Assembly: GCA_965221785.1 (NCBI GenBank)
Contig: CBDCSR010000003.1
Coordinates: 1 to 64,000, forward strand
Source of the DNA: BD2-11 sp965221785
Lineage (GTDB): Bacteria; Gemmatimonadota; Gemmatimonadetes; Longimicrobiales; Gaopeijiaceae
DNA: 64,000 nucleotides
Direction: 5' to 3'
The notes under the pieces are model-generated. The model worked only from the letters and a program-made list of their open reading frames with translations. It made no database searches and was not told the origin of the DNA. The position numbers and the translations under genes were made by a program. Every line of letters begins with the position of its first letter. Within the stretch, counting starts at the first letter, position 1. Below are positions 7,403 through 15,208 of this stretch, piece by piece.

Positions 7403-10400
7403 ATGAACTGCGGACGAGCGAGCCACCTACCCGTTCCGCCACGGATCGCGGTAGCGCTCCTCGGCATATGGGCATTGGCATGTGGCGACGAGTCGGTCCC
7501 CCCGACCGACCCGGTGGCACCCATCGACGATAACCGCGCGCCGGTGGCCGTGGACACCATTGGACCGCTCGAAGTGTTCGTCGGCGACTCGGTGGCTATC
7601 CCGCTGTCGCCATACTTTGCCGACGCGGACGGGGATACGCTCAGCTTTTCCGCGGAGAGCTCCGACACCGATGCCGTGGCGGTATCGGCTTCGCGGGGCG
7701 CGGCCCTGATCTCTGGACGGGCACCCGGCACAGCTTCCGTCGCCGTTACCGCGTCCGACCCGGGCGGTCTCTCCGCCTCGCTGGACTTCGCGGTTACCGT
7801 CCCCAACCGTCCACCGGAAGTGCGGGATTCCATAATGCGGCTGGCGTCGGCTCCGGACGAGTCGTTTACCATCGACCTGGGTGCCCATTTCGGCGACCCC
7901 GACGGTGAAGTCTTGACATTCCAAGCCGCAAGCTCGGATACCGCCGTTGCCGCGGTTTCGTTGGCCGGAAGCGTGGTCGCGGTATCGGCCATGGCGCTTG
8001 GGAGTGCCACCCTCTCGTTCGAGGCGCTCGATCCCTCGGGCTCGTCGGTTACCCATGAAACGTCCATAAATGTGTCGGACGACCTGGACCGTGACGCGCT
8101 GGTCGCCCTGTACGAGCAGACGGACGGGCCGAACTGGGGCCAGCGCCGTAACTGGCTGACGGACGCTCCACTCGGCAAATGGCATGGCGTGGAGGTCGAC
8201 GATAGCGGACGGGTCGTCGAATTGGATCTGGTCAACAACCGGCTGTCCGGGCCTGTGCCTTGGGAACTCAGCGGGCTTGAGCACCTTGAGGCGCTGTACC
8301 TCGCGTTCAACAACCTTTCCGGGCCGCTGCCAAGGGAGTTCGGACGACTGGCCCCAATCAGGATTATCCTGATGGACGGCAACGAACTTTCCGGTCCGAT
8401 TCCCACAGAAATCGGTACTCTGTCCAATCTTGAAAACCTCGCTGTCGCCGGCAACCAGATCTCAGGGTCTCTTCCACCGGAACTGGGGGCTCTTGGCAAC
8501 CTGAAGCGGCTGTGGCTGCACAACAACTCGTTGACCGGTCCGATTCCACCGGAACTCGGTGGACTCGCCAGTCTCGAAATCATGAATCTCGCGCGCAACG
8601 TGCTCTCGGGTCCGATCCCTCCCGAGTTGGGAAGACTCGGGAACCTGAAGAGCCTCTCACTCGCCGGGAACGCGTTCTCGGGCCGCATTCCGGCGGAGTT
8701 TGGGGATTTGGCGAGCGTGGAAAGCCTTTATCTGTTCGATGCCAGCCTGTCCGGTCCGATTCCGAGCGAACTTGGCAACTTGGGGAGGCTGAGAACGCTT
8801 GACCTGAGCTCAAACAGGCTTTCGGGCACCATCCCATCGGAACTCGCCAACCTGCCCTCGCTGGAAAGTCTTGACGTTGGGGTAAACGAACTGTCGGGCT
8901 CCATACCGCCGGAACTCGGTGCCTTGGCAGGACTGACGAGCCTCTTCCTGAACAACAACGATCTCTCCGGCTCGATTCCGCCGGAGCTCGGGCAACTCGC
9001 GAACCTGGAGCGCCTGCATCTCGGCGTGAACGACTTGGAAGGCCCGATTCCACCTGAGCTCGGCAACCTCACCAAACTGGTTTTCCTCGGCCTGAACATC
9101 AACGCCCTTTCGGGCCAGATCCCCGCCGAACTCGGCAACTTGGAAAACCTGCTTTTCCTCTGGCTTCGTGACAACGCTCTCAGCGGTCCCATTCCAGTCG
9201 AGATCGCCAACCTTCGGACTCTCGCTTCGCTGTCGCTCGACACCAACGCGCTGACGGGTCCCATTCCTCCGGAACTCGGGAATCTCCAAGATCTGCTCGC
9301 GCTGCGGCTCTACCGGAACGCGCTGACGGGTCCCGTTCCGCCGGAGCTTGGCAGACTGTCGAAGCTCAGGTTCCTGAGTCTGCAACGGAATCTTCTGACC
9401 GGCCCGCTGCCCCGCAGCTTCCTTGAACTGGGCGCGTTGAGCCAGTTCGGGCTCGGCAGCAACGACGGGCTTTGCGTTCCGGGCGTCCGTCGATTCGTGG
9501 CATGGATCGACCCGATCACAGTGGACCGGAAGCCGTTCTGCAACCAAAGGGATGCCGGCGCACTCAACGAGTTGTTCGACGCTACCGGGGGATCCGCTTG
9601 GAGCACATCCGAAGGTTGGGGCGACGGCCTGGCGCTGGACGAATGGCACGGCGTGGTGGCCGACTCGCTCGGTCGGGTCGTGGAACTGGATCTCGGCGGC
9701 AACGGGTTGAACGGGCGGCTTCCCTCAGCCTTGAGCCAACTGGACCGCATGACCGATTTGCGTATCGGTGCCAACGACCGGCTTTCCGGCCCGTTGCCGT
9801 TGTCTCTGGCCGGATTGCGGCTGCGGACGCTGGACTACGGGGGCACGGGTCTCTGCATTCCCCCCATCCCCTCGTTCAGGGAATGGCTGGACGGCGTCGC
9901 AACGCATGAGGGAACCGACATGGAGTGCCCCCCGGTTTCGCAGCGCGATGTTCTGGCGTCGCTGTACGATGCGACGGCCGGTCGGAACTGGCACGCGCGG
10001 ACCAATTGGATGACGGACGAGCCCATCGACACCTGGCACGGCGTCGTGGTCGACGAAGGCGGCCGCGTCGTCGAGCTGCGGCTGGGCCAGAACAACCTGT
10101 CGGGCGCGATCCCGACGGAGCTGGGCGGGCTGGCCGACCTGCAAGTGTTGCGGATCGATGGCAACGACCTGACGGGCTTTGTCCCTCCGGAACTCGGAGG
10201 ACTCCGCCAGTTGCGCGAGCTTGACCTCTCGGACAACGGGCTGGAGGGCGCGATCCCGCCGCAGATCGGTTCGCTCCCGTCACTGGAGCGGTTGTGGCTC
10301 GACCGAAACGACTTGACGGGTGGAGTGCCTCCCGAGCTGGCCGACCTCGCAAGTCTTGAGTCGATCAACCTCGAGGACAACAATCTGACCGGTCCGGTCC

Positions 10401-12655
10401 CCGCAGCACTCGCGTCCATCGAAGGACTCGCGCACCTTCGCCTCGGCGACAACGACTTCTCGGGCATCATCCCCGACGCGTTGGGCTCGATGACCGCACT
10501 GAAGGAACTGGGACTCGCCGAGAACAGTTTGACCGGTCCTCTGCCGCCGTCTCTCGGTTCAATCGCCACGCTTGAGGAACTGTCGCTCGGAGAGAACGGC
10601 CTCTTGGGTCCCATCCCGAGCGAGCTGGCGCAGCTCACGAGCCTCAGGGTGCTGGCCCTTGAGGAGAACGGGCTTTCGGGCGCGATTCCGCAGCTGCTCG
10701 GCAACCTATCCAACCTCACCCACCTGAAGCTTGACGGGAACGGGCTGAGCGGCGCGATCCCGAGTGAGCTTGCCGGCCTCCGAGAGTTGCAACAACTTCG
10801 GCTGGACGACAACCGCCTGTCAGGGCGTATTCCACCGGAACTGGGGACGTTGACGGAGCTTGACACGCTGGGGCTCAGCCGGAACACCCTTATCGGTCCC
10901 ATTCCGGTTGAGCTGGGTTCACTGGCATCGCTGGAGTTACTCGGGCTCAGCGGCAACAATCTCGTGGGTACGGTGCCGGAGGAACTCGGCAACCTCACCG
11001 AACTGAAGGGGCTGCACTTGTACGAGAACGCCGGATTGTCGGGCATCCTCCCCGCTACCCTCGCGAACCTTCAGGGGCTGGAGGACATTCAGTCGTGGGG
11101 CACCGATCTGTGCGCCCCCGACGATCCGACGTTCCTCGACTGGCTGCGACGCGTTCCGCACCGCAGGGTGGCGCACTGCGTCGGGGGCGCTGCGTACCTG
11201 ACCCAGGCCATCCAGTCCCGGGAATACCCGGTTCCGCTCGTCGCGGGCGAAGACGCTCTGCTCCGGGTATTCCCGACGGCTCGACGAAACACCTCCGCGA
11301 GACTTCCCGCCGCCCGGGCAAGCTTCTACCTGGACGGGAGCGTCGTGCATGTCGCCGACATCCCCGCTCAGATCATGCGGATTCCGACCGAGGTTGACGA
11401 GTCGTCGCTGCCGAACTCCACCAACGCCGTGATTCCGGGATGGGTGGTGCAGCCAAGTCTTGAAATGGTGATAGAACTGGACCCCGGAGCAGTCCTGGAC
11501 CCGACACTGGGCGTGCAGACGCGGATTCCGCACGTTGGCCGCCTGGCCCAGAACGTACACGCCGTGCCGGAACTCGACCTCACCCTGATACCCTTCGTGT
11601 GGGAGGAGAGTCCCGATTCGGCGATCATCGACCTGATCGCCGCGATGGCGGCGGATCCGATGTCTCACGAACTGCTCGGGGACACCCGCACGCTGCTGCC
11701 GGTTGCCGACATCGATGTGAACGCACACGCGCCCGTCCGCACTTCCACGAACAACGCGGTCACGCTGCTGAGCGAAACCGCCGCGATTCGAGCGATGGAG
11801 AGCGGGGAGGGGCACTACATGGGGATGATGTCCGGACCCGTGGTTGGTGCCGCGGGCGTCGCCCGGGCTCCCGGCAAGGAGACCTTCTCGATTCCGGACG
11901 CTCGCGTCGTCGCGCACGAGCTCGGGCACAACATGAGCATCCTCCATGCGCCATGCGGCGGTCCGGGGAGCATCGATCCGCGATTCCCTGAACCCGACGG
12001 AAGCATCGGTTCCTGGGGCTATGATTCCCGGGGGGAGGGGCGTCTGGTGGATCCGGGTACCGCGGATCTGATGGCGTACTGCCTCCCGCACTGGGTAAGC
12101 GAATTCACGTTCGCCACCGCGCTACAGCATCGGCTGGCGGACCAAGAACGCGAAGCTCAGGCAATCCGTACCGCACCGGTCCGGTCGCTGCTGCTCTGGG
12201 GTGGAGCTGACGCCGAGGGTAACCCGTCACTGGAACCGGCCTTGGTGGTTGATGCCCCGCCCCTTCTGCCCGATGGCGGTGGCGACTACGAACTGATCGG
12301 GACGACCGCCGGTGGACGGGTGCTGTTCTCGCTCACCTTTGGTATCCCGGAAATTCTGGACGCCGACGGAAGCGGCGCGTTCGCGTTCGTGCTGCCGGTG
12401 CGGCCGGGCTGGGAAACGGAACTGGTGCGAATCTCTCTGGTCGGTCCCGAAGGCACCGCGACCCTGGAAACCAACGTCGGTCGGCCGCTGGCCGTGTTGC
12501 GCGATTCGAGGAGCGGCCATGTCCGGGGCATTCTTCGCGACCTGCCGGAGTCCATCGGCGCACAGGCCGTTGCCCTAGACGCCCTCGCGACCGGCTCGCG
12601 ACTCGAATTGCTCTTCAGCCGCGGTGTCCCGGGGCCGGAGGCGTGGCGCAGGTAG
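7403..12655 (+). CDS. Giant leucine-rich-repeat lipoprotein with C-terminal metzincin metalloprotease domain
   Basis: The product has 1750 residues. ATG 7403 is chosen because the signal peptide and lipobox (GIWALACGDE) follow it directly; ATG 7322 would add 27 hydrophilic residues. Two cadherin/Ig-like repeats (about 45-220, NRAPVAVDTIGPLEV and NRPPEVRDS) come first. Three blocks follow, each opening with a cap of the type ALYEQTDGPNW...W.GV. The blocks carry about 17, 2 and 14 plant-type repeats of the form NxLSGxIPxELGxL. After residue 1250 comes a protease-like region with HELGHNMSILH (His1505 to His1515) and a Met-turn-like DLMAYC (Met1557), as in metzincins, then a beta-rich tail. It is probably surface-exposed, for adhesion or host-protein cleavage. 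Confidence 0.85.
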   Translation: MNCGRASHLPVPPRIAVALLGIWALACGDESVPPTDPVAPIDDNRAPVAVDTIGPLEVFVGDSVAIPLSPYFADADGDTLSFSAESSDTDAVAVSASRGAALISGRAPGTASVAVTASDPGGLSASLDFAVTVPNRPPEVRDSIMRLASAPDESFTIDLGAHFGDPDGEVLTFQAASSDTAVAAVSLAGSVVAVSAMALGSATLSFEALDPSGSSVTHETSINVSDDLDRDALVALYEQTDGPNWGQRRNWLTDAPLGKWHGVEVDDSGRVVELDLVNNRLSGPVPWELSGLEHLEALYLAFNNLSGPLPREFGRLAPIRIILMDGNELSGPIPTEIGTLSNLENLAVAGNQISGSLPPELGALGNLKRLWLHNNSLTGPIPPELGGLASLEIMNLARNVLSGPIPPELGRLGNLKSLSLAGNAFSGRIPAEFGDLASVESLYLFDASLSGPIPSELGNLGRLRTLDLSSNRLSGTIPSELANLPSLESLDVGVNELSGSIPPELGALAGLTSLFLNNNDLSGSIPPELGQLANLERLHLGVNDLEGPIPPELGNLTKLVFLGLNINALSGQIPAELGNLENLLFLWLRDNALSGPIPVEIANLRTLASLSLDTNALTGPIPPELGNLQDLLALRLYRNALTGPVPPELGRLSKLRFLSLQRNLLTGPLPRSFLELGALSQFGLGSNDGLCVPGVRRFVAWIDPITVDRKPFCNQRDAGALNELFDATGGSAWSTSEGWGDGLALDEWHGVVADSLGRVVELDLGGNGLNGRLPSALSQLDRMTDLRIGANDRLSGPLPLSLAGLRLRTLDYGGTGLCIPPIPSFREWLDGVATHEGTDMECPPVSQRDVLASLYDATAGRNWHARTNWMTDEPIDTWHGVVVDEGGRVVELRLGQNNLSGAIPTELGGLADLQVLRIDGNDLTGFVPPELGGLRQLRELDLSDNGLEGAIPPQIGSLPSLERLWLDRNDLTGGVPPELADLASLESINLEDNNLTGPVPAALASIEGLAHLRLGDNDFSGIIPDALGSMTALKELGLAENSLTGPLPPSLGSIATLEELSLGENGLLGPIPSELAQLTSLRVLALEENGLSGAIPQLLGNLSNLTHLKLDGNGLSGAIPSELAGLRELQQLRLDDNRLSGRIPPELGTLTELDTLGLSRNTLIGPIPVELGSLASLELLGLSGNNLVGTVPEELGNLTELKGLHLYENAGLSGILPATLANLQGLEDIQSWGTDLCAPDDPTFLDWLRRVPHRRVAHCVGGAAYLTQAIQSREYPVPLVAGEDALLRVFPTARRNTSARLPAARASFYLDGSVVHVADIPAQIMRIPTEVDESSLPNSTNAVIPGWVVQPSLEMVIELDPGAVLDPTLGVQTRIPHVGRLAQNVHAVPELDLTLIPFVWEESPDSAIIDLIAAMAADPMSHELLGDTRTLLPVADIDVNAHAPVRTSTNNAVTLLSETAAIRAMESGEGHYMGMMSGPVVGAAGVARAPGKETFSIPDARVVAHELGHNMSILHAPCGGPGSIDPRFPEPDGSIGSWGYDSRGEGRLVDPGTADLMAYCLPHWVSEFTFATALQHRLADQEREAQAIRTAPVRSLLLWGGADAEGNPSLEPALVVDAPPLLPDGGGDYELIGTTAGGRVLFSLTFGIPEILDADGSGAFAFVLPVRPGWETELVRISLVGPEGTATLETNVGRPLAVLRDSRSGHVRGILRDLPESIGAQAVALDALATGSRLELLFSRGVPGPEAWRR

Positions 12656-13048
12656 CCGGTCCCCCTCGCGGGAAGGCGTTGGCGTTGGTGGCGTCGCCAC
12701 GGAGGGAAGGGGCGATGCCTCCGCCCACAAAACTCCAACGGAACGCGGGTCTGTCGAAGGGGGCGGAGTCCCTCGCCAGCTCCTTGGGGCGCGTAAATTT
12801 CGTTCGGGGGTTCGTGGGGGATGCCTCCGACCAGAGGTTTTCGTGAAACGAAAACGCATCTGGCTCCCCCACAAACCGCAGAAACCAGCGCCGCCGTGGC
12901 GGCTGCCCCGCGAGCCTGATCCCGCGCCCTCCCCCCGACGGCCGACCGTGCCAAAGACGGTCAACCGAAGACTAGCGGAAAACCGCCGCCCACGCGAGCT
13001 TTCGTTCGCGCAGATCGTGCAGTCCATCGAATCGAGAGGAATCGAACG
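12656..13048. other. Non-coding stretch between the LRR protein and the recombinase
   Basis: No convincing gene. A near-identical pair GGGGCGATGCCTCCGCCCA (12709-12727) and GGGGGATGCCTCCGACCA (12816-12833) lies 107 bp apart. GTGGC-GTC-GCCAC (12688-12700) is a short palindrome. This is the expected place for recombinase binding or attachment sites, but no matching copy was found downstream of the recombinase gene. Confidence 0.4.
12837..12855. repeat. Perfect 8-bp inverted repeat upstream of the recombinase
   Basis: GTTTTCGT-GAA-ACGAAAAC, an 8-bp perfect stem with a 3-base centre, stands out in GC-rich surroundings. It could be an arm or core site for the tyrosine recombinase or an operator for its gene. 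It is not followed by a T run, so it is a poor terminator. Confidence 0.45.
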
Positions 13049-13052
13049 ATGG
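13024..13052 (+). promoter_or_regulatory. Hairpin covering the recombinase start codon
   Basis: CCATCG (13024-13029) pairs with CGATGG (13047-13052), which contains the ATG. The Shine-Dalgarno GAGAGGA lies in the 17-base loop. The stem would hide the start codon and could limit translation of the recombinase. Confidence 0.35.
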
Positions 13053-14206
13053 CACGCACGAAACGAAGCCGCCGGAGCTACGGCGCCGGCGAGTGGGGCC
13101 GGAACAGGGTCCGGGTGTTCCCTGACCCGAAAACCGGCCTGTTCCAGGTGGAGTGGCGCGAGAACGGGCGCAGGCTCACCCGGTCGCTGAAACACCGCGA
13201 CTGGCGACGCGCGAAGAGGCAGGCGGATCAGTTCGCCGCCGGGTTCATCGACGCGCCCAACGGAAAGGCCGATGCCAAGCCCGAACCACTCACGCTGGAC
13301 AAGCTGTTTGAAATCTACGGTGAGGAGGTGACGCCCACCAAGGCGGAGACATCCCAGCGGTCCGACCGGGCCGCGACGAGGATGTTCCTCCGATTCTTCG
13401 GAGGGGGCCGCCGTCCCGAGACGCTCTCCCAGCGCGATTGGGACCGGTTCATCCGGGCACGTCGGTCGGGCAGGATAAGCCCGAGCGGAAGGCCAGTGTC
13501 CGACCGAACCATCGAGCACGACCTGAAGTTCCTGATCGCCGTGCTCAACTGGGCATCCAAGTCCAGGGACGAGCGGGGCAAGCTCCTGCTCGCGTCGAAT
13601 CCGCTGAGAGGGCTTAGGGCGCCCACGGAGAAGAACCCTACACGGGTGGTGTTGTCCGAGGAGGAGTACCAAGCGCTTCTCGGGGTGTCCCGGCAGGCGG
13701 ACTGGCGGTTCCACGTCGCGCTCGTGCTTGCTCACGAGACGGGACACCGAATCGGGGCCATCCGTCAACTCCGGTTCTCGGACATCGACTTCGAGGCCGG
13801 GGTCGTGCGGTGGCGCGCGGAGCACGAGAAGACCGGCCACGAGCACCGGACCCCGGTGACGGCGGAAGCGTTGGCCGTCCTTGAGGAGGCGAGGGAGAGG
13901 AGTTCGGGGCATGAGGACGCTCCGGTGCTGCCCGCGCCGAGGGATGCCTCGAAGTGCGCGGGCCGGTCGTTGGTGCGAGCTTGGTGGTACCGAGCCCAGA
14001 CGCTGGCGGGGCTCGAACCGAAGCGTGGGAGAGGCTGGCATTCGTTGAGACGCAAGTTTGCGTCCGACCTGATGGATCAGCCGCTCAAGGTGCTCTGCGA
14101 GTTGGGCGGCTGGAAGACCGCCAAGACGGTGCTCCAGTGCTACCAGCGAGCCGACGAAGGACAGCTTCGGAAGGCACTGGAAGCCCGCCGGAGACCTCGC
14201 GGCTGA
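13049..14206 (+). CDS. Tyrosine recombinase / phage-type integrase
   Basis: The product has 385 residues. The N-terminal part has an arm-type basic region, then a SAM-like core-binding domain (about 75-190), and the catalytic domain spans about 195-375. Catalytic residues visible are Arg234 (HETGHRIGAIRQLRF), His331 and Arg334 (HSLRRKF), Trp355 in the usual His/Trp position (GGWKTAKT) and nucleophile Tyr365 (VLQCYQ). The set is complete, so the enzyme is probably active. No excisionase or other phage gene is adjacent, making it an orphan. The neighbouring LRR gene or MerR gene may be its cargo. GAGAGGA gives the ribosome site. Confidence 0.88.
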   Translation: MARTKRSRRSYGAGEWGRNRVRVFPDPKTGLFQVEWRENGRRLTRSLKHRDWRRAKRQADQFAAGFIDAPNGKADAKPEPLTLDKLFEIYGEEVTPTKAETSQRSDRAATRMFLRFFGGGRRPETLSQRDWDRFIRARRSGRISPSGRPVSDRTIEHDLKFLIAVLNWASKSRDERGKLLLASNPLRGLRAPTEKNPTRVVLSEEEYQALLGVSRQADWRFHVALVLAHETGHRIGAIRQLRFSDIDFEAGVVRWRAEHEKTGHEHRTPVTAEALAVLEEARERSSGHEDAPVLPAPRDASKCAGRSLVRAWWYRAQTLAGLEPKRGRGWHSLRRKFASDLMDQPLKVLCELGGWKTAKTVLQCYQRADEGQLRKALEARRRPRG

Positions 14207-14210
14207 GGTT

Positions 14211-14227
14211 CTCCCACTCGGCGGGAG
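14211..14227 (+). terminator. Weak hairpin after the recombinase gene
   Basis: CTCCC-ACTCGGC-GGGAG begins 4 bp after the TGA. There is no T run, so termination strength is doubtful. Confidence 0.25.
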
Positions 14228-14284
14228 TCAGACAGCGGGAATCCGACCCAGAAATCCCATAACATCAAGTGACCGCACAAGATA

Positions 14285-14319
14285 TAACCCTGAACGGTTC
14301 CGCCGTTACGTCAGGGTTT
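14285..14319 (+). promoter_or_regulatory. Long palindrome, likely operator of the MerR/TipAS gene
   Basis: TAACCCTGA (14285-14293) pairs with TCAGGGTT (14311-14318), and inside it ACGG pairs with CCGT around TTCCG. The palindrome ends 12 bp before the ATG of a MerR-family gene. MerR-type regulators bind long inverted repeats within their own promoters, so autoregulation is the simplest reading. Confidence 0.5.
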
Positions 14320-14331
14320 AGCTTCGCTTCC

Positions 14332-15147
14332 ATGACCATTGAGCGACAGACACCGGCACCGGACGATCCGTCCGGCGAACAACACCACACCGTCGGCGAG
14401 GTCGCGACCCTGGCCAGGGTCACGGTGCGCACTCTCCACCACTACGACCGGCTCGGGCTCCTGACCCCGTCCCGGCGCGCGGAGAACGGCTACCGGCTCT
14501 ACGGCTACGCGGACCTGGAGCGGCTCCGGCAGATCCTGCTCCTGCGCGAGTTGGGATTCGGGCTGGATGCCATCGGGCAGATGGTGGATGCGGGCGCCTA
14601 TGACCGGAGGCGCGCACTCATCGCCCAGCGCGAACTGTTGCGCGAGCGGCAACAGCGTACGGGGAGAATCATCGTGGGGGTGGACCGCGCCCTTGAGGCG
14701 ATGGAGGAGGAGAAACCGATGGAGACGACGACGATGTTCGAAGGGCTGGAGGACTTCGACCACGAGCAGTACGAAGAGGAGGCCCGCGAGCGCTGGGGCC
14801 GGACGGACGCCTACAGGGAATCCATGCGGCGCACCCGGCGCTACACCGGGGACGACTGGACGCGCATCAAGGGCGAAGCCGAGGATGTGATGGCTCGCCT
14901 CGCCGCGCTACTGGAGGAGGGCGCTCACGCCGCGAGCAGGGCAGCGAGAGAGCTCGCGGAAGAGCACCGCTGTCACATCGACCGCTGGTTCTACCCGTGC
15001 AGCCACGCGATGCACGCGGGGCTCGCCGACATGTACGTCGCCGACCCGCGCTTCACCGAGCACTTCGAAAAGCGTGGAGAGGGGCTGGCGGCCTTCTTCC
15101 GGGAAGCGATCCTGGCCAATGCGGCGCGACGGAGAAACGCCTCATAG
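14332..15147 (+). CDS. MerR-family transcriptional regulator with TipAS ligand-binding domain
   Basis: The product has 271 residues from ATG 14332; a GTG at 14269 would run through the operator palindrome. The N-terminal winged helix (about 20-90) reads TVGEVATLARVTVRTLHHYD then RLGLLTPSRR and ENGYRLY, typical of MerR. A coiled-coil linker follows (about 95-135). The C-terminal half is a TipAS-type domain (ERWGRTDAYRESMRRTRRYT, then ADMYVADPRFTEHFEK), which in TipA binds thiopeptide antibiotics and in relatives other large amphipathic drugs. No transporter or enzyme gene is next to it, so the target is unclear. It is convergent with gyrB. Confidence 0.85.
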   Translation: MTIERQTPAPDDPSGEQHHTVGEVATLARVTVRTLHHYDRLGLLTPSRRAENGYRLYGYADLERLRQILLLRELGFGLDAIGQMVDAGAYDRRRALIAQRELLRERQQRTGRIIVGVDRALEAMEEEKPMETTTMFEGLEDFDHEQYEEEARERWGRTDAYRESMRRTRRYTGDDWTRIKGEAEDVMARLAALLEEGAHAASRAARELAEEHRCHIDRWFYPCSHAMHAGLADMYVADPRFTEHFEKRGEGLAAFFREAILANAARRRNAS

Positions 15148-15208
15148 CGTTGCTTGACGACACGACGTCGGGCGCCGGTGAGGAGCCGCGGATAACCGTC
15201 GACTTGCG

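Noticed and set aside
13028..13046. tRNA T-loop-like TTCGATTCC on the minus strand near the recombinase, a possible attachment site
   Set aside because: The flanking five-base arms do not pair and no acceptor or anticodon arms are present.
12624..13190. 188-codon plus-strand frame between the LRR and recombinase genes
   Set aside because: Arg/Pro/Gly-rich, overlaps both neighbours, no ribosome site or fold.
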